Assembly: GCF_051594765.1 (NCBI RefSeq)
Contig: NZ_JBPPGJ010000024.1
Span: 1 to 64,000 of the forward strand
Direction: 5' to 3'
Source: Paenibacillus_AR sp051594765
Lineage (GTDB): Bacteria; Bacillota; Bacilli; Paenibacillales; NBRC-103111
DNA: 64,000 nucleotides
Shown here: positions 63,201 to 64,000 of the stretch, piece after piece
Layout of the letters: every line of letters starts with the position of its first letter
How positions within the stretch are numbered: the first letter of the stretch is position 1
The notes under the pieces: model-generated
The model's input: only the letters and a program-made list of their open reading frames with translations
Told to the model about the DNA's origin: nothing
Databases searched by the model: none
Position numbers and translations under genes: made by a program

Positions 63201-63629
63201 GGTCTGGACCAGATCCGCTCCGTGGTGCGGATGCTGAAGGATGATGTGGTCCGGACGGACCTCCGGGACTCTCTGACCACCCTCATCTCCGAGACGGAGG
63301 AGATTACCGGCGTTCGGATCGATTACGACATCGGCCCGCTGCCCGAGCTTCCTCCGCTGTACCGGAAGGTGGTGTTCCACGCCGTGCAGGAGGGGCTGAC
63401 CAACGGCCTGAAGCATGGCGGGGGCACCCGCTTCCAATTCCAGCTGGAGGCAGCGGAGGGCGCGCTGCATTTCACCCTGAAGAATAACGGCTCGCCCTAC
63501 ACCGAAGCTCCCTTCGGCTTCGGACTGTCCGCCATGCGGGAACGGGTCGAGCACCTGGGCGGCACCCTCCGCGTGGAGGCTTCCGCCGACTGGGGCTGCG
63601 AGCTGCAGATCCGACTGCCCGTTCACTGA
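60246..63629 (+). CDS. Double hybrid sensor kinase (7TMR, HisKA, receiver, HisKA_3)
   Basis: A 1127-residue protein. An extracellular beta domain (about 30-185) and a seven-helix 7TMR-like region (about 195-410) precede a classic kinase core (H447 in SHELRTP). Its HATPase domain is split by a low-complexity insertion (about 585-640). A receiver domain follows (about 770-890, D821 in LTDVMMP), then a coiled coil and a second, NarX-type kinase module (H944 in IAHEIHD) that ends in an HATPase domain without a membrane anchor of its own. The NarL-type regulator upstream is the natural target. GAAGGAGGG is about 12 bases before the ATG. Confidence 0.92.
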   Translation: MRSLIPTKRMLAAAFLALPALILLLAFWVLISWNKLQDGFHEFRSLAGTPGWEVRLGDVPMTPEGLPAPGPDAAWKPLPPDQWVSDAIPATYEGYFGLRIRIPEAIRAEGQSLQLRGFKSVQAFTDARKLYEFNMNPRDFRVNKHLHWGMAELKLEDYGTMLTIRAYHDGHKAVTAGFLVGKASDYYSDMLAHDALRIILCVLFLYCSICAFLLFAVTPREPIYFYFAVLTACAAYGSVIRAPTLQLFADIPLFVYLQDVAIPIGTGGLLGFLARLYPDRMRKLFLGMAWSFWGYAALVFGAAWYREPLYHLLIDKVFPVFASVCMSVVLLLMARSYRDRRDRETRWVFAGIVLLVVFAAVYYVRMNVYSFAEWYGLLPPVLLTYLNDTQLTLGLFLFIMCLGGVLILRFADTMQKIRRYSEELAVKNRQLQEMDRLKDDFLARTSHELRTPLFGMIGIAESLLDPEGLEDAGEQRRRLSLIIAGGRRLTRLVNDILDLSKMRHNDLQLQLRPVDIRQTAGIAAALLQTQASAKGLTIRNRIPEDLPPALADEDRVEQILLNLVGNAVKFTFEGTVDLTAELLPEEKGDAQTGEPGAGTEYGGFRSGGHQEELRGGEGSGSTGAKPPDRRAGAVPPGRRRLLRVAVTDTGLGIPEEDLERIFDRFNQSRFTLEQGIGGSGLGLTVSRQLTQMHGGELTVRSTVGQGSTFAFTLPVWTGGTDVAPADRMPVLSAGVPELDAADRGSVPAAVSGLDSLPKSENVPEGATDRRQTLLLVDDEPVNLEVLSSHLAPAYRIVTCSLAVQALELLESGLKPDLILTDVMMPGLNGYELCRRIRLAYGGEADLPILMLTAKSLPEDLAEGFESGANDYLTKPVSKRELLSRVKLHLKVTELNRSLEEEVRDRTAELEKRNRELQLSIRETMEALEEIVALEERNRIAHEIHDTVGHTLTATIMQLEATKRLLSIDGERALEKLTAAQGLVKNGLDQIRSVVRMLKDDVVRTDLRDSLTTLISETEEITGVRIDYDIGPLPELPPLYRKVVFHAVQEGLTNGLKHGGGTRFQFQLEAAEGALHFTLKNNGSPYTEAPFGFGLSAMRERVEHLGGTLRVEASADWGCELQIRLPVH

Positions 63630-63639
63630 TCTTGCCCAC

Positions 63640-63703
63640 AAACGGTCAAAGCCCGTCCGCCACGAAGCTTCAAGTCTCGTGGGGAACGGGCTTTGGCCGT
63701 TTT
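63640..63703 (+). terminator. Terminator of the kinase operon
   Basis: Arms built on AACGGTCAAAGCCCGT pair with ACGGGCTTTGGCCGTT across a long internal loop, followed by TTTTT. Confidence 0.85.
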
Positions 63704-63733
63704 TCCGGCTTATGGGGATGGGGACGGGGACGG

Positions 63734-64000
63734 TCAGCCTTCATAGCCGATCACCCGCCGTGCCAGCTCATAATCGTGCCGGATGTCCAGCAGCATCTTT
63801 AGGCCGGGACGATAGTCCAGGCGCTTCCGCAGCCAGCTGTACATGATCGGCTTGTCCTGCCGGATCACGTTCAGGGTCTCGATGACCGGACCTTTTTCTG
63901 TCTGGAGCTGAAGCAGCAGATCTACGCACTGCTCCAAGCCTTTATGCGATTCCGGCAGCTGGGTGACCGATTCCCAGACGCTGACTTTGTTCCTATGGCG
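63734..64000 (-). CDS. C-terminal part of an unknown protein, cut by the window edge
   Basis: An open frame of 89 residues without a stop up to the right edge, so the gene starts outside the window. It has no clear family. The visible part is helical and rich in Leu, Arg and Glu (LDYRPGLKMLLDIRHDYELARRVIGYEG at the end), soluble, and without Cys except one. It converges on the kinase operon. Confidence 0.55.
   Translation of the reverse strand, partial: RHRNKVSVWESVTQLPESHKGLEQCVDLLLQLQTEKGPVIETLNVIRQDKPIMYSWLRKRLDYRPGLKMLLDIRHDYELARRVIGYEG

Overview
The window looks like a chromosome segment from a spore-forming, fairly GC-rich Bacillota bacterium of the Paenibacillus type. Supporting genes are a GerA-type germination operon, a YhcN/YlaJ spore lipoprotein, a caa3 oxidase operon in the Bacillus order, YesM/YesN-type two-component regulators, an S-layer-anchored pectinase and consistent strong GGAGG-type ribosome binding sites. 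The organism call is inference from gene content; there is no rRNA, tRNA, CRISPR array, phage or insertion sequence in the window.

Layout. 0.2-5.6 kb: cytochrome caa3 oxidase operon ctaCDEFG plus ctaM, on the minus strand, with a strong promoter at 5821-5849. 6-7.3 kb: spore lipoprotein and a small His/Gly-rich membrane protein. 7.4-7.65 kb: first copy of a four-unit hairpin repeat. 7.8-10 kb: ydbST-like PH-domain pair. 10.2-12.6 kb: AT-richer LysR/efflux pair. 12.6-15.3 kb: probable sulfur/redox cluster (DsrE-like protein, MFS, thioredoxin, odd CsoR-family repressor). 15.5-18 kb: HD hydrolase, a 34-residue gene and an MFS transporter under a palindromic operator. 18.1-20.5 kb: Rrf2 regulator, TrxB-like flavoprotein and methyltransferase. 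20.5-23.9 kb: YitT, CorC/HlyC and an isolated HydE. 24-25.2 kb: tandem repeats and two small genes, one of them a GIY-YIG protein. 25.4-28.6 kb: copper operon copA-csoR-copZ. 28.7-31.2 kb: an unknown gene and two tandem DUF155 genes. 31.2-31.4 kb: second copy of the hairpin repeat. 31.5-33 kb: a Tritrichomonas-type IMP dehydrogenase. 33.4-38.5 kb: EamA transporter and gerA operon in A-C-B order. 38.5-44.5 kb: mglBAC sugar ABC transporter and a divergent chemoreceptor. 44.6-51.1 kb: a 2166-residue surface pectin methylesterase/pectate lyase. 51.5-56 kb: response regulator, YesM-type kinase and membrane-anchored sugar-binding protein in one operon. 56.2-58.2 kb: DeoR regulator and MFS. 58.3-59.2 kb: alpha carbonic anhydrase lipoprotein. 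59.5-63.6 kb: NarL-type regulator and a double hybrid kinase.

The 38.5-56 kb block reads as a coherent plant-polysaccharide module: a surface enzyme cuts pectin, an ABC transporter and a chemoreceptor deal with released sugars, and a sugar-binding-protein/kinase/regulator trio probably controls the response. The copper operon and the sulfur cluster each carry their own CsoR-family repressor and a matching operator-like palindrome.

The least explained structures are the four-hairpin intergenic element found twice, both times between convergent genes and beside a terminator, with one covarying base pair; the CsoR-family repressor that keeps only one of three metal ligands; and the double-kinase hybrid sensor with an insertion in its first ATPase domain.
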